64,000 nucleotides of DNA from an uncultured Pelagibacteraceae bacterium (GCA_902538255.1 CACBEJ010000004.1:1-64000); one strand, 5' to 3'. Shown: positions 50,375-62,827, numbered from the stretch's first letter. Program-made: numbers and translations. Notes: a model not told the origin generated them from the sequence alone.

Positions 50375-52397
50375 ACTAAAAGTAAATGATATTGATGTTG
50401 AAGTAGAGGAGGGATTAACAGTACTTCAAGCATGTGAAAAAGCTGGAGTAGAAATTCCAAGATTTTGCTATCATGAAAAATTATCTATAGCAGGTAATTG
50501 TAGAATGTGTTTAGTGGAGATGGAAAAATCACCTAAACCAATTGCTTCATGTGCTATGCCAGCAGCTGAAGGGATGAACATAAAAACAAATACTGAATTT
50601 GTTGAAAAAGCAAGAAAAGGGGTGATGGAATTTTTATTGGCCAACCATCCTTTAGACTGTCCAGTGTGTGATCAAGGTGGTGAATGTGATCTGCAAGATC
50701 AATCTATGTATTATGGTGTAGATAAATCAAGATTTAAAGAAAACAAAAGATTAGTTCCTGAAAAAAATATGGGACCATTAATAAAGACCCAGATGACAAG
50801 ATGTATTCATTGTACGAGATGTGTGCGATTTGCAACTGAAGTTGCGGGTGTACCAGAACTAGGAGCTATAGGTAGAGGTGAAGATATGCAAATTACTACA
50901 TATCTAGAACAATCTATGCAATCAGAACTATCAGCTAACGTAGTTGATCTTTGTCCAGTAGGTGCTCTAACTTCTAAACCTTATGTATTTGAGGCTCGAC
51001 CTTGGGAATTAAAAAAAACAGAGACAATTGATGTTATGGATGCGGTCGGTTCTAATATTAGAGTTGATACTTATGATTGGGAGGTAAAGAGAGTTTTACC
51101 AATCATTAATGAAGATATAAATGAAGAGTGGATTTCTGATAAAACTAGATACGCATGTGATGGACTTCTTCATCAACGACTAGATACTCCATTTATTAAA
51201 TATAACAACAAATTTGAGAAAGCTTCGTGGAACGAAGTATATAAAATTTTAAAATCTAAATTTGAAAATACAACAAAAGAAAAAATTTGTGGATTTGTTG
51301 GGGACTTAACCAACATGGAAACTAGCTATATATTTAAAGAATTTTTTGAGAGAACGCTTGATATAAAGAACTACGAGTCAAGAGCAGATAATAGATTTGT
51401 AGATGTTTCCAAAAGAGAAAATTATATATTTAATGCCTCTATTAACGGAATAGAAGAAGCAGATTTTATATTTTTAATAGGTGCTAACCCAAGATATGAG
51501 GCAACTATTTTAAATGCTAGAATTAGAAAATCTCATTTAAATAATAATACTAAAATTTTATCTTTAAACGATAATGGTGATTTAACGTATCCTTACGAGA
51601 GTTTAGATGGTAATACCCAAACATTAAAGAATATTTTTGAAGCAACAAATGATTTATCAAAAATTATTTTAGACTCTAAAAAACCAATGGTTATAATTGG
51701 AGAATCATTTCTAAGATTAAATTTAGCAGAGTTTTTGTATGAAAAAATATTAAAATTTTTAAAACATAATAATAAATTTTCCGAGTATTGGAATCCTATA
51801 AACATACTTTCTTGTGATGCTGCCACAGTTGGAAATTTTGATCTTGGTTTAATAAATAATGAAAATAATTTATTAAATAATTTAAAGTCCAATAAATTTG
51901 ATATTGTTTATTTAGTTGGTCAAGATAATTTAGATTTTGTCAAAAAAAATGAGTTTGTAATTTATCAAGGTAGTCATGGGGATAAAGGAGCTGAAATTGC
52001 AGATATTATATTACCTGGATCAGCTTATACAGAACAAGATGGATACTTTACTAATTTAGAGGGAAAAATACAGAAAGCTTATAAAGCATCTTACCCACCA
52101 GGAGAAGCAAAAGAGGATTGGCAAATAATTAATGAAATTGCTGAATTTATGAACAATAGAAAATTATTTAATGATAAAGAAGAACTAGAAAGCAGTATGT
52201 TCAATCACTTAAATCTTCAAAAAGAAAAACAAAGTAAAGAATATGAAAAAAAGATAGTTGAAGATTTTCATGCTGAAAAATTAACAATAGATTTAAAACC
52301 ATATTATTTTTCAAATATTATTGCGAGATGTTCGAAGACTATGATTGAATGTAATAATTCAAAGTTAAATTTTAAATCTACAGGTACAGAAGGTTAG
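50367..52397 (+). CDS. nuoG: NADH-quinone oxidoreductase subunit G
   Basis: 2Fe-2[58 protein letters not shown]. Confidence 0.96.
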   Translation: MLKLKVNDIDVEVEEGLTVLQACEKAGVEIPRFCYHEKLSIAGNCRMCLVEMEKSPKPIASCAMPAAEGMNIKTNTEFVEKARKGVMEFLLANHPLDCPVCDQGGECDLQDQSMYYGVDKSRFKENKRLVPEKNMGPLIKTQMTRCIHCTRCVRFATEVAGVPELGAIGRGEDMQITTYLEQSMQSELSANVVDLCPVGALTSKPYVFEARPWELKKTETIDVMDAVGSNIRVDTYDWEVKRVLPIINEDINEEWISDKTRYACDGLLHQRLDTPFIKYNNKFEKASWNEVYKILKSKFENTTKEKICGFVGDLTNMETSYIFKEFFERTLDIKNYESRADNRFVDVSKRENYIFNASINGIEEADFIFLIGANPRYEATILNARIRKSHLNNNTKILSLNDNGDLTYPYESLDGNTQTLKNIFEATNDLSKIILDSKKPMVIIGESFLRLNLAEFLYEKILKFLKHNNKFSEYWNPINILSCDAATVGNFDLGLINNENNLLNNLKSNKFDIVYLVGQDNLDFVKKNEFVIYQGSHGDKGAEIADIILPGSAYTEQDGYFTNLEGKIQKAYKASYPPGEAKEDWQIINEIAEFMNNRKLFNDKEELESSMFNHLNLQKEKQSKEYEKKIVEDFHAEKLTIDLKPYYFSNIIARCSKTMIECNNSKLNFKSTGTEG

Positions 52398-52398
52398 T

Positions 52399-53397
52399 AT
52401 GGAATACCTGAATATTGTTTTCGATGAAGTATACAAAATATTATTTTTATTAGTTCCAGTTCTAGTGTCTGTAGCAATGATTGTTTGGCTTGATAGAAGA
52501 ATTTGGGCTTTTGTGCAAAAGCGACAAGGACCAAATGTAGTTGGTCCTTTTGGATTATTACAATCTTTAGCTGACGCTTTAAAATATATCTTTAAAGAAA
52601 TGATCATTCCTTCAAGTTCAAATAAAGTAATATTTATATTAGCTCCCATAGTAACAATGACCTTAGCCCTAATAGCTTGGGCAGTAATTCCATTTAGTGC
52701 AACTCAAGTATTAGCGGATATAAATGTTGGTATTCTTTACTTGTTTGCAGTTTCATCATTAGGCGTATATGGAATTATAATGGGTGGTTGGGCCTCAAAT
52801 TCCAAATATCCTTTTCTAGGCGCAATTCGGTCTGCGGCTCAAATGGTATCTTATGAGGTATCTATTGGAGTAATTATAATTAACGTATTATTGTGTGTTG
52901 GCTCGCTAAACTTAAATGACATTGTTATTGCTCAGCAAAATGTATGGTTTGTAATCCCATTATTTCCAATGTTTGTAATTTTTTTTATTTCAGCATTGGC
53001 TGAAACAAATAGACCTCCTTTTGATTTACCTGAGGCAGAAGCAGAATTAGTTGCTGGATATCAAACTGAATATTCAGGAATGATGTATGCAATGTTTTGG
53101 TTAGGTGAATATGCAAACATTTTATTAATGTGTGCAATGGGTGCGATATTGTTTTTAGGTGGCTGGTTATCACCTATTGAATTATATCCATTCACATTGG
53201 TACCAGGAGCAATATGGTTAATTTTAAAAATATTACTTTTATTTTTCTTATTCGCTTTAGTTAAAGCAATCGTTCCAAGGTATAGATATGATCAACTTAT
53301 GAGATTAGGTTGGAAGGTGTTTCTTCCTTTTTCTTTAATTTGGGTAGTGCTTACCGCAAGTTATTTATTTTATTTTAATCTTTTACCTGTGAGCTAA
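52399..53397 (+). CDS. nuoH: NADH-quinone oxidoreductase subunit H
   Basis: [58 protein letters not shown]. Confidence 0.97.
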   Translation: MEYLNIVFDEVYKILFLLVPVLVSVAMIVWLDRRIWAFVQKRQGPNVVGPFGLLQSLADALKYIFKEMIIPSSSNKVIFILAPIVTMTLALIAWAVIPFSATQVLADINVGILYLFAVSSLGVYGIIMGGWASNSKYPFLGAIRSAAQMVSYEVSIGVIIINVLLCVGSLNLNDIVIAQQNVWFVIPLFPMFVIFFISALAETNRPPFDLPEAEAELVAGYQTEYSGMMYAMFWLGEYANILLMCAMGAILFLGGWLSPIELYPFTLVPGAIWLILKILLLFFLFALVKAIVPRYRYDQLMRLGWKVFLPFSLIWVVLTASYLFYFNLLPVS

Positions 53398-53399
53398 TT

Positions 53400-53885
53400 A
53401 TGAATATTTCTAGATTTTTTAAAACAATATTTATGGCTGATTTCCTCGGGGGTTTATATATGGCTATTAAAGAATTTTTTAAACCAAAAAAAACAATAAA
53501 TTATCCTTTTGAAAAAGGTAAAATAAGTCCAAGATTCAGAGGTGAGCATGCTTTAAGAAGATATCCAAACGGTGAAGAAAGATGTATTGCATGCAAGTTA
53601 TGCGAAGCTGTGTGTCCCGCACAAGCTATTACAATTGAGTCTGCACAAAGAGAAGACGGTAGTAGAAAAACAACCCGATATGACATAGACATGATGAAAT
53701 GTATATATTGTGGCCTTTGTGAAGAGTCTTGTCCAGTAGACGCAATTGTTCAAGGTCCTAATTTTGAATTTTCTACAGAAACAAGAGAAGAGCTATATTA
53801 CACAAAAGAAAAATTGTTAGATAATGGAGATAGATGGGAGAATATTTTAGACGCTAATATTAAAGCTGACAATATTCATAGATAA
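53400..53885 (+). CDS. nuoI: NADH-quinone oxidoreductase subunit I
   Basis: [52 protein letters not shown]. Confidence 0.97.
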   Translation: MNISRFFKTIFMADFLGGLYMAIKEFFKPKKTINYPFEKGKISPRFRGEHALRRYPNGEERCIACKLCEAVCPAQAITIESAQREDGSRKTTRYDIDMMKCIYCGLCEESCPVDAIVQGPNFEFSTETREELYYTKEKLLDNGDRWENILDANIKADNIHR

Positions 53886-53888
53886 AAA

Positions 53889-54521
53889 ATGATTGCACAT
53901 GCCATTTTCTTTTATACTTTTTCTATAATTGCTGTTGTTTCAGCTATAATGGTCACCGCTTCTAAAAATACTGTTCATTCAGTATTTTTCTTAATTCTTG
54001 ATTTCATAAGTATTTCTTGTCTTTTTATTATGATAGGTGCCGAATTTTTGGGAATGATAATGCTAATTGTTTATGTTGGAGCTGTGGCAGTTCTATTTTT
54101 ATTTGTTGTTATGATGTTAAATGTAGCCCAACAAAAAAATCAATGGTTTGCTGCAAAAGATAGTTCAAAACATATTCCAATAGGTCTGATAATTAGCACT
54201 CTAATTTTTGTTGAAATAATTATAGTAATTGGAGGTTGGAAGTATAAACCAGATTTATTTGACGTTAATAGTTCTTTGTCTCAAACTAGTGTAAGTAACA
54301 CACATTCATTAGGTCAGATTTTATATACTGACTATATTCATGTGTTTCAGATAAGTGGGATGATCCTTTTAGTAGCTATGATTGGTGCAATTGTTTTAAC
54401 ATTTAGACAAAGATCTGGTGTTAAAAGACAGAGCTATATAAAGCAAATATCTAGAGAAAGAGCTGAAGGAGTTGAGGTTCTAGAGGTTCAGAGTAATAAG
54501 GGGGTTAAAATAGATGATTGA
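53889..54521 (+). CDS. nuoJ: NADH-quinone oxidoreductase subunit J
   Basis: [51 protein letters not shown]. Confidence 0.95.
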   Translation: MIAHAIFFYTFSIIAVVSAIMVTASKNTVHSVFFLILDFISISCLFIMIGAEFLGMIMLIVYVGAVAVLFLFVVMMLNVAQQKNQWFAAKDSSKHIPIGLIISTLIFVEIIIVIGGWKYKPDLFDVNSSLSQTSVSNTHSLGQILYTDYIHVFQISGMILLVAMIGAIVLTFRQRSGVKRQSYIKQISRERAEGVEVLEVQSNKGVKIDD

Positions 54522-54825
54522 GATAGGCTTGGGTCATTATTTAACTTTAGGTGCAGTTATTTTCTCAATTGGTGTTATTGGTATTTTCCTTAATAGGAAG
54601 AACATAATTGTCATATTAATGAGTATTGAATTAATATTACTCGCAGTAAATATTAATTTAGTTGCTTTTTCAATTTTTTTAGGTGATTTGGCAGGACAAG
54701 TCTTTACTTTATTTATACTTACAGTTGCGGCCGCTGAAGCAGCAATAGGATTAGCAATTATAGTCGTGTACTTCAGAAATTCTGGAACAATACGAGTCGA
54801 AGAAATTGATAAGTTGAAAGGATAA
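54514..54825 (+). CDS. nuoK: NADH-quinone oxidoreductase subunit K
   Basis: [47 protein letters not shown]. Confidence 0.96.
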   Translation: MIEIGLGHYLTLGAVIFSIGVIGIFLNRKNIIVILMSIELILLAVNINLVAFSIFLGDLAGQVFTLFILTVAAAEAAIGLAIIVVYFRNSGTIRVEEIDKLKG

Positions 54826-54827
54826 TA

Positions 54828-56738
54828 ATGGAACTATCAATTATATTTCTTCCACTTATTGCATCAATTATTTCAGGTTTTTTTGGAAAATATATAGGTG
54901 ATAGAAATTCTGAAATAGTAACTAGTGGTCTTGTTTCAATTTCTGCTCTCTTATCAATTTTTGTTTTTTATCAAGTAATCGTAAATCAGTATGAAGAAAA
55001 TATTGTAATAGCTACTTGGATAAGCTCTGGTTCACTTGATGTAAATTGGTCAATGTTAATTGATCCTTTATCAGCTGTAATGTTGGTAGTTGTAACCTCT
55101 GTTTCTGCTTTAGTTCACATTTATTCAATTGGTTATATGTCTCATGATCCGCATAAACCAAGATTTATGGCTTACTTATCATTGTTCACATTCGCGATGT
55201 TGATGCTTGTGACCTCAGATAATTTTATACAATTATTTTTTGGTTGGGAAGGTGTTGGTTTATGTTCTTATTTCTTAATTGGTTTTTGGTTCAAAAAGGA
55301 AAGTGCAAATGCTGCTGCAATAAAAGCGTTTGTTGTAAATAGAGTTGGTGATTTTGGTTTTGCTTTAGGAATTTTCTTAATATTTTATTTATTTGGAACT
55401 GTTAATTACTCAGAAGTTTTTCAACAAATTCCAACAGTTGTAGATAGAAATTTATCATTTTTAGGTTTTGAGGTTAAAGCAATAGATTTAATTTGTTTGC
55501 TTTTATTTATTGGAGCAATGGGTAAATCTGCACAAATCTTGCTACATACTTGGCTTCCTGATGCGATGGAAGGTCCAACTCCAGTTTCTGCATTAATTCA
55601 TGCAGCAACGATGGTAACAGCCGGTGTTTTCTTAGTAGTAAGATGTTCTCCAATTTACGAATATTCACCGTTAATATTAAATTTTATAACTATTGTTGGA
55701 ATGACTACCGCATTCTTTGCAGCAACTGTCGCTCTAGTTCAAACAGATATAAAAAAAATAATTGCTTACTCCACATGTAGTCAACTTGGTTATATGTTTT
55801 TTGCAGCAGGAGTAGGTGCATACAATGTTGCTATGTTTCACTTATTTACTCACGCATTTTTCAAAGCTTTATTATTTTTAGGATCTGGTTCAGTAATCCA
55901 CGCATTTAAAGATGAGCAAAATATAAATAATATGGGTGGTGTATGGAGAAAGTTACCATACACCTATGCTTTAATGATTATTGGAACACTTGCTTTAACA
56001 GGTTTTCCATTTTTATCAGGATTTTATTCTAAAGATGCAATTATAGAATTTGCGTATTTAAAAGGTAATACTACTGGTTATTATGCAGCAGGAATTGGAA
56101 TAATTACAGCATTTTTAACATCTATTTATTCATGGAGATTAATTTTTAAAACTTTCCACGGAGAATATAACAATAAAGAGGTCAAGATAGAGGAAGCATA
56201 TGAGTCTCCATTAGTAATGCTTGTTCCTTTATTTATCCTCTCGATAGGAGCAATATTTGCTGGTTTTTTATTTAAAAAACTCTTTATTGGTCAAAGTGAT
56301 AATTTATTTTGGGCAGAGTCTATAATGTTTTTGGAGCCTTTGAGCACAGAACACCCACCTTTATGGTTTTTACTTTTAACACCTTGTTTGGTTTCATTGT
56401 CTATTCCAATTGCTTATTACTTATTTGTTAAAAACAAAGAGTTGCCTAATTCAATAGTTTCTATGAATAAACCTTTGTATAATTTTTTAGTTAACAAATG
56501 GTACTTTGATGAGTTGTACGATGTATTGTTTATTAAATCCTCAAAAAAATTAGGATTATTTTTATGGAAATTTTTTGATGGAACTATAATCGATGGTTTT
56601 GGTCCTGATGGAATTTCTTCTTTCATTAAAAAATGCTCAATTAAAGCAACTAAATTTCAAAGTGGTTTTATTTATCAATATGCGTTTGTAATGTTGTTAG
56701 GTTTCTCAGCTTTACTAACTTTTTTAATAATTAAATAA
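54828..56738 (+). CDS. nuoL: NADH-quinone oxidoreductase subunit L
   Basis: FFGWEGVGLCSYFLIGFW; LLHTWLPDAMEGPTPVSALIHAATMVTAGVFLV. Confidence 0.97.
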   Translation: MELSIIFLPLIASIISGFFGKYIGDRNSEIVTSGLVSISALLSIFVFYQVIVNQYEENIVIATWISSGSLDVNWSMLIDPLSAVMLVVVTSVSALVHIYSIGYMSHDPHKPRFMAYLSLFTFAMLMLVTSDNFIQLFFGWEGVGLCSYFLIGFWFKKESANAAAIKAFVVNRVGDFGFALGIFLIFYLFGTVNYSEVFQQIPTVVDRNLSFLGFEVKAIDLICLLLFIGAMGKSAQILLHTWLPDAMEGPTPVSALIHAATMVTAGVFLVVRCSPIYEYSPLILNFITIVGMTTAFFAATVALVQTDIKKIIAYSTCSQLGYMFFAAGVGAYNVAMFHLFTHAFFKALLFLGSGSVIHAFKDEQNINNMGGVWRKLPYTYALMIIGTLALTGFPFLSGFYSKDAIIEFAYLKGNTTGYYAAGIGIITAFLTSIYSWRLIFKTFHGEYNNKEVKIEEAYESPLVMLVPLFILSIGAIFAGFLFKKLFIGQSDNLFWAESIMFLEPLSTEHPPLWFLLLTPCLVSLSIPIAYYLFVKNKELPNSIVSMNKPLYNFLVNKWYFDELYDVLFIKSSKKLGLFLWKFFDGTIIDGFGPDGISSFIKKCSIKATKFQSGFIYQYAFVMLLGFSALLTFLIIK

Positions 56739-58219
56739 TGAATTTTCCTATTCTTTCATCACTAATATTGTTACCAACAATAGGAGCTATATTTTTATTT
56801 TTTATAAAAGAAAAAGATGGAAATAATACTACGATTAAGTACGTAGCCTTATTCACGACAGTTGTAAATTTTTTAATTTCCATGTACTTGTGGATTGCTT
56901 TTGACCAATCTTCATCCAGTTTCCAATTTATAGAAGACAGAATATGGATTGAAGGATTTATTAATTATAAAGTTGGAGTGGATGGTATTTCAATTTTATT
57001 TATTATATTAACTACATTTATAACTCCGCTTTGCATTATATCTGTAAATAATTCTGTTAAAAATAGATTAAGAGATTTTTTGATTGCAATTCTAATAATG
57101 GAAAGTTTCATGATTGGTGTTTTCTGCGCACTTGACTTAGTGGTATTTTATTTGTTTTTTGAAGCTGGATTAATCCCAATGTTTTTAATTATTGGTATTT
57201 GGGGAGGAGCGAGAAGAGTTTATTCTGCATTCAAATTCTTTTTATATACATTATTAGGTTCTGTTTTGATGTTAGTTGCAATAATTTCAATTTATTGGAT
57301 CACAGGAACAACGGACGTGGTTCAACTATATGAAATTGGTATTGATGTTAAATATCAAAATCTGTTGTGGCTAGCATTTTTTAGTTCATTTGCAGTTAAA
57401 ACACCTATGTGGCCAGTTCATACATGGTTACCTGATGCACATGTTGAAGCTCCTACAGCTGGATCTGTATTACTAGCTGCAATTTTACTTAAGATGGCTG
57501 GATATGGTTTTATAAGATTTTCTTTAGGTCTTTTCCCAGTTGCATCAGAGGTATTTACTCCATTAATTTACACCTTAAGTGTAGTAGCAATCATATTTAC
57601 TTCACTGATAGCTTTGATGCAGGAAGATATGAAAAAGTTAATTGCTTACTCATCAGTTGCGCATATGGGCTTTGTAACTCTGGGTATATTCACTTTACAA
57701 CAACAAGGAATTGAAGGAAGTATAATTCAAATGATAAGCCATGGCTTAGTATCAGCAGCATTATTTTTAACTGTTGGCGTAGTTTATGACAGAATGCATT
57801 CTAGATTGATAACTACATATGGCGGACTAGTTTCTGTAATTCCAAAATATTCAATTTTGTTCATGTTATTTGCCTTAGCATCACTTGGTTTACCTGGAAC
57901 AAGTGGTTTTATTGGTGAGTTTTTAATTTTAATGGGTGCTTTTAAAGATAATTTTTTAGTGGCTGTTATAGCAAGTATTGGAGTGATTTTAGGAGCTGCA
58001 TACATGTTGTGGCTCTATAAAAGAGTAGTGTTTGGAAAATTAATAAATGAAGATCTTAAAAAAATTTTAGATTTAAATAGATCTGAATACTTTATTTTAA
58101 GTTGTTTAGCTGCACCAATTTTGTTTTTTGGTTTTTATCCTGATCCTTTAATAAACACTATTGAAGTTTCTGTTACTGATTTAATTAATATGCATAACAC
58201 AAATATAGCTAGTAAATAA
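56738..58219 (+). CDS. nuoM: NADH-quinone oxidoreductase subunit M
   Basis: PVHTWLPDAHVEAPTAGSVLLAAILLKMAGYG. Confidence 0.97.
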   Translation: MNFPILSSLILLPTIGAIFLFFIKEKDGNNTTIKYVALFTTVVNFLISMYLWIAFDQSSSSFQFIEDRIWIEGFINYKVGVDGISILFIILTTFITPLCIISVNNSVKNRLRDFLIAILIMESFMIGVFCALDLVVFYLFFEAGLIPMFLIIGIWGGARRVYSAFKFFLYTLLGSVLMLVAIISIYWITGTTDVVQLYEIGIDVKYQNLLWLAFFSSFAVKTPMWPVHTWLPDAHVEAPTAGSVLLAAILLKMAGYGFIRFSLGLFPVASEVFTPLIYTLSVVAIIFTSLIALMQEDMKKLIAYSSVAHMGFVTLGIFTLQQQGIEGSIIQMISHGLVSAALFLTVGVVYDRMHSRLITTYGGLVSVIPKYSILFMLFALASLGLPGTSGFIGEFLILMGAFKDNFLVAVIASIGVILGAAYMLWLYKRVVFGKLINEDLKKILDLNRSEYFILSCLAAPILFFGFYPDPLINTIEVSVTDLINMHNTNIASK

Positions 58220-58220
58220 T

Positions 58221-59639
58221 ATGGAAAATTTAAATTTAATATTACCAGAGATTTTTATTTCTCTATCAATTATGTTTCTACTTATTTTGGGTGTGTTTAA
58301 AAATGATAGTTCTAAAATCACTTTTAATTTGTCTTTATTTGCTATTTTAATTACAGCGATAATTACAATAAATGAAACTTTCTCTGTCAGCAGGGAAACT
58401 TTATTTAATGAAAGTGTTGTGATTGACCATATGTCATCTCTGATGAAAATTATAACTTTAATTGGAGGTTTTTTAGTTTTAGTTATTTCATCAACTTATT
58501 TAAAAACATTTAAAATATTTAATATAGAATACCCAGTTCTAATTTTGAGCTCTATTCTTGGGATGATGGTAATGATTAGCTCAAATGATTTAATTATTTT
58601 TTATATGGGCTTGGAATTACAGTCATTAGCTCTTTACGTTTTAGCAACGTATAATAGAGATCAAATAAAATCATCTGAAGCTGGTTTGAAATATTTTGTT
58701 TTAAGTGCACTATCATCAGGACTATTATTATATGGATGTTCTTTAATCTATGGTTTTTCAGGCTCAACCAATTTTGATATAATATCAAACCAACTCAATT
58801 CTAAAGAATACGTTCTAACTTTCGGGATTGTGTTCATATTAGTTGGTTTAGCATTCAAAATTTCTGCAGTTCCATTTCATATGTGGGCACCTGACGTTTA
58901 CGAAGGATCTCCAACAACTGTAACTTTGTTTTTTACAATAGTTCCAAAGATAGCTGCTTTGACTGTATTTATAAGATTTTTATATGTTCCTTTTTTAAAT
59001 TTAATTGATCAATGGCAAATGATAATAGTTTTCTTATCTATAGCTTCTATGATTTTTGGAGCAGTTGCTGCCATAGGGCAAACTAATATTAAAAGACTAA
59101 TTGCTTACAGTTCTATTAGTCATATTGGTTATACATTAGCTGGTTTAGCCACAGTATCAAATGAAGGAATTCAAAGTTCAATAATTTATATTTCTATTTA
59201 TGTTGTTATGAATTTAGCTCTTTTTTCGTCTTTATTAATGCTAAGAAGAAAAGATCAATATTATGAAGATATTGATGATCTCTCAGGATTATCAAAAAAT
59301 CATCCATTATTATCTTTATGTTTGTTGTTAATACTATTTTCTTTAGCAGGCATACCACCCCTAGCTGGTTTCTTCGCAAAATTTTATGTTTTTAAAGCAG
59401 TATTGGAACAATCAATGTATTTCTTAGCTATAGTAGGGTTATTATCAACTGTGATTGCAGCTTTTTATTATCTAAGAATTATAAAAATTATGTATTTTGA
59501 TGAGGAAAAAGATAAATACGATACTGAACACAGTTTATGGCTAAAATTTTCACTGACAGTTTCAACTATATTAATTCTTGTATACTTCATATTCCCAAGT
59601 CAGTTAATAGAAGTTGTTTCAAGAATTAATATTATTTAA
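58221..59639 (+). CDS. nuoN: NADH-quinone oxidoreductase subunit N
   Basis: FYMGLELQSLALYVLATYNRDQIKSSEAGLKYFVLSALSSGLLLYG; PFHMWAPDVYEGSPTTVTLFF. Confidence 0.97.
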   Translation: MENLNLILPEIFISLSIMFLLILGVFKNDSSKITFNLSLFAILITAIITINETFSVSRETLFNESVVIDHMSSLMKIITLIGGFLVLVISSTYLKTFKIFNIEYPVLILSSILGMMVMISSNDLIIFYMGLELQSLALYVLATYNRDQIKSSEAGLKYFVLSALSSGLLLYGCSLIYGFSGSTNFDIISNQLNSKEYVLTFGIVFILVGLAFKISAVPFHMWAPDVYEGSPTTVTLFFTIVPKIAALTVFIRFLYVPFLNLIDQWQMIIVFLSIASMIFGAVAAIGQTNIKRLIAYSSISHIGYTLAGLATVSNEGIQSSIIYISIYVVMNLALFSSLLMLRRKDQYYEDIDDLSGLSKNHPLLSLCLLLILFSLAGIPPLAGFFAKFYVFKAVLEQSMYFLAIVGLLSTVIAAFYYLRIIKIMYFDEEKDKYDTEHSLWLKFSLTVSTILILVYFIFPSQLIEVVSRINII

Positions 59640-60175
59640 TGAAAATTAAAAAATTTAAATTTAAAAAAGTTAAAAGCACAAATAATACTGCGATAAGAAT
59701 TATTAAAGAAACCAAATACAAATTAGGTATGATTGTTGCTGAGTCCCAATCAAATGGTAGAGGACAGTATGGAAGAAAATGGATATCTTCAAAAGGAAAT
59801 TTATTCGTCTCTTTCTTCAATGAACTAAATAAAAAAAAAATATCGATTAATGCTATAACAAAAATCAATTGTCTTTTAGTTAAAAAATTACTCTCATCAT
59901 TTACAAATAAAAAAATTTTATTTAAAAAACCGAACGATTTATTAATTGATAAAAAAAAAGTTAGTGGGATTTTACAAGAGGTAATATTTGCAAAAGATAA
60001 AAAATTTTTGATTACTGGTATAGGCATAAATATAAAAAAAAATCCAATTATAAGGAATTATCCAGCTACAAACTTGCATGAAGTAACTAAAAAAAGTATT
60101 AGTAAATTAAGTGTAGAAAATAAACTAAAACAACTTTTTGAAAAAAATTTATCAAAACTATATAAAATTAATTAA
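59639..60175 (+). CDS. birA: biotin--[acetyl-CoA-carboxylase] ligase (BirA-like, no N-terminal HTH)
   Basis: VKSTNNTAIRI; ESQSNGRGQYGRKWISSKGNLFVSF; KKPNDLLIDKKKVSGILQE. Confidence 0.9.
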   Translation: MKIKKFKFKKVKSTNNTAIRIIKETKYKLGMIVAESQSNGRGQYGRKWISSKGNLFVSFFNELNKKKISINAITKINCLLVKKLLSSFTNKKILFKKPNDLLIDKKKVSGILQEVIFAKDKKFLITGIGINIKKNPIIRNYPATNLHEVTKKSISKLSVENKLKQLFEKNLSKLYKIN

Positions 60176-60921
60176 TGTATATTCTTGGCGATATCGGTAA
60201 TACGGAAACAAAATTATGCGTTGTTTCTAAAAAAAATATAATTCTAAAAAAAATTACTTTTTTATCAAAGTCTGTAAAAAATAATCAGCTGAACAGCTTA
60301 TTTAAAAAAAATAAAATTCAATTAAATAAAATTGAAAAAATATTATTTTGTAGTGTTGTACCTAAAACATTTGTTATAATTAAAAAATTTTTATCAAAAA
60401 AAGCTAAACCAAAATGCTTTGAAGTTAAAAAATTAAACTTAAAATCACTAATAAAAATTAAAGTTGATTATAAACAAGTAGGCTCAGATAGAATTACTAA
60501 TGCTATAAGTTTAATGAATAATAAAAATAACTTTATAATTTTAGATTTTGGAACAGCGACAACTTTTGACGTTTTAATTAAAAATACTTATTATGGAGGA
60601 ATTATTGCCCCAGGTGTTAGATTATCTCTTAATACTTTGTCAGATAAAGCAACTTTAATTCCAAAAATAAATTTAAAAAAAATTAATAAAGTCATTGGTA
60701 ATAATACGATTTCAGCTGTTAGATCAGGTTTTTTTTGGGGGTATGCAGGTTTAATTGACAATATTATTAATTTAATTAAGAAAGAAACTAGAAAGTCTTT
60801 TAAAGTAATAATTACTGGTGGATTTTCAAATTTATTTAAAAACTCAATAAAAACGAAAGCAAGTCATAACCAAGATATTACAATTAAAGGTTTAATAAAA
60901 ATTTCAAAATTAATTAAATAA
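60175..60921 (+). CDS. coaX: type III pantothenate kinase
   Basis: LGDIGNTETKLCVV; GSDRITNAISLMNNKNNFIILDFGTATTFDV; GGIIAPGVRLSLNTLSDKATLIP. Confidence 0.92.
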   Translation: MYILGDIGNTETKLCVVSKKNIILKKITFLSKSVKNNQLNSLFKKNKIQLNKIEKILFCSVVPKTFVIIKKFLSKKAKPKCFEVKKLNLKSLIKIKVDYKQVGSDRITNAISLMNNKNNFIILDFGTATTFDVLIKNTYYGGIIAPGVRLSLNTLSDKATLIPKINLKKINKVIGNNTISAVRSGFFWGYAGLIDNIINLIKKETRKSFKVIITGGFSNLFKNSIKTKASHNQDITIKGLIKISKLIK

Positions 60922-60922
60922 T

Positions 60923-62581
60923 ATGAAAGACGAACTATTATTTTGTCCCTTAGGCGGATCAGGTGAAATAGGCATGAACATGAATTTGTTTGGTTATGGA
61001 CAGCCTAGTGATCATAAATGGATTATGGTCGACATTGGAGTAACGTTTGCGGATGACTCTATTCCTGGTGTTGATTTAATTTTTCCAGATCCAGGGTTTA
61101 TAGTTGAAAGAAAAGATAATTTATTAGGAATAGTTTTAACTCATGCCCATGAAGATCATATTGGTGCGATTGCCCATCTATGGCCAAAATTAAAATGTAA
61201 AATATTTGCAACTCCTTTTACAGCTGTATTGATCCAAGAAAAATTTAGAGAAAAACAAATTGATATAACCAATGATTTACAGATTGTTGAGTTAAATGGA
61301 AAAGTTTCCTTGGACCCATTTGAAATTGAATACATAACTTTAACGCATTCTATATTAGAGCCTAATGGACTTAGAATCAAAACTCCCGCTGGGGTTATTT
61401 TGCATACTGGAGATTGGAAGGTAGATCCAAATCCATTGATTGGAGATAATATAAACGAAAAAAGATTAAAGGAAATTGGTGATGAGGGCGTGCTCGCAAT
61501 GATTTGCGATTCAACAAATGTTTTTAGTGCTGGTAGATCAGGTTCAGAATTAGATGTAAGAAAAAATATGTTGAACGTTATGTCTAGATTGAAACAAAGA
61601 ATTATTATAACGTCTTTTGCCTCAAACGTAGCAAGGATGGAAACAGCCTTCTATTGTGCAGAGCAAACAGGAAGACAAATCTCATTGGTTGGAAGATCAA
61701 TGCATCGTATTTATAAAGCTGCACGTCAATGTGGATATTTAAAAAATACTATTGAACCAATTGATCCAAGAGAAGCTAAAAATTTTTCAAGAGAAAAAAT
61801 TGTTTATTTATGCACTGGAAGCCAAGGCGAACCTATGGGTGCAATGATGAGAATTTCTAGCTATGTTCATCCAGATGTTTTTATTGAAAAAGGTGATGCT
61901 GTAATTTTTTCTTCAAAAATTATACCCGGTAATGAAAAAAAACTTTATAAACTTCATAATCAACTTGTTAAGGATGGAATAGAAGTAATATCTGAAGAAA
62001 CTGAATTTGTTCATGTTTCTGGACATCCAAACAGAGAAGACCTTAAAGAGATGTATCAATGGGTAAAACCTAGGTGTGTAATCCCTGTGCATGGCGAACA
62101 TAGACACATGATAGAACACATTAATTTTGCAAAAGAAATGCAAGTACCACATCCAGTTCAAGTAGAAAATGGTGATATTGTTAAGTTATATCCTGGTGAA
62201 AAACCAGAAGTATATGACAAAGCCCCAAGTGGTAGACTATATTTAGATGGTAGTGTCAGTGTCGATCCAGATTCACAATCTATAAAAGATAGAAAAAATC
62301 TTAGTGCAAATGGATATATTGAAATAACAATAATGATAACACCTAAAGGAAATATACATAATAACCCAATACTCTCATTTCGAGGTTTACCAATAGATGA
62401 TCGAGATGAATTTGTGTATGGATTAGAGGAAGAAATAGAAAAAACATCTAGAACTTTTAAAGTTGGAAGCAAACAACAAGAACACAATCTTATTGATGCA
62501 TTAAAAATTGCTTGTAGAAAATTTTCTAAAGACAGAACAGGAAAAAAACCTTTTACAAATGTAAACTTAGTAAGAATTTAA
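60923..62581 (+). CDS. rnj: ribonuclease J
   Basis: PLGGSGEIGMNMNLFGYG; LTHAHEDHIGAI; CTGSQGEPMGAMMRIS; IPVHGEHRHMIEH. Confidence 0.94.
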   Translation: MKDELLFCPLGGSGEIGMNMNLFGYGQPSDHKWIMVDIGVTFADDSIPGVDLIFPDPGFIVERKDNLLGIVLTHAHEDHIGAIAHLWPKLKCKIFATPFTAVLIQEKFREKQIDITNDLQIVELNGKVSLDPFEIEYITLTHSILEPNGLRIKTPAGVILHTGDWKVDPNPLIGDNINEKRLKEIGDEGVLAMICDSTNVFSAGRSGSELDVRKNMLNVMSRLKQRIIITSFASNVARMETAFYCAEQTGRQISLVGRSMHRIYKAARQCGYLKNTIEPIDPREAKNFSREKIVYLCTGSQGEPMGAMMRISSYVHPDVFIEKGDAVIFSSKIIPGNEKKLYKLHNQLVKDGIEVISEETEFVHVSGHPNREDLKEMYQWVKPRCVIPVHGEHRHMIEHINFAKEMQVPHPVQVENGDIVKLYPGEKPEVYDKAPSGRLYLDGSVSVDPDSQSIKDRKNLSANGYIEITIMITPKGNIHNNPILSFRGLPIDDRDEFVYGLEEEIEKTSRTFKVGSKQQEHNLIDALKIACRKFSKDRTGKKPFTNVNLVRI

Positions 62582-62826
62582 TGAGTATAACCGGGTTAGC
62601 TATTATCTATGTAATTATATGGTGGATAGTTTTCTTTGCTATTTTACCTGTTGATGTGAATCGAATGAAGACTGTAAAAATTGATGGTGAGGATCCCGGC
62701 TCACCTGAAAATCCAAAAATGTTGAAAAAATTCCTTTATTGTACAGGAATTACTACTGTAATTTTCATCATAATTTACTTATTAATTAAATTTGAATATT
62801 TAAATTTAAGAAATATGATTAATTAA
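62581..62826 (+). CDS. DUF1467 family protein
   Basis: 81 aa; [37 protein letters not shown]. Confidence 0.88.
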   Translation: MSITGLAIIYVIIWWIVFFAILPVDVNRMKTVKIDGEDPGSPENPKMLKKFLYCTGITTVIFIIIYLLIKFEYLNLRNMIN

Positions 62827-62827
62827 G

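Noticed and set aside
59632-60027. 131-aa minus ORF over birA
   Set aside because: Antisense to a clear biotin ligase; no recognisable family.
61156-62487. Minus ORFs (61156-61380, 61913-62161, 62158-62487) over rnj
   Set aside because: Antisense shadow ORFs in the strongly conserved RNase J gene.
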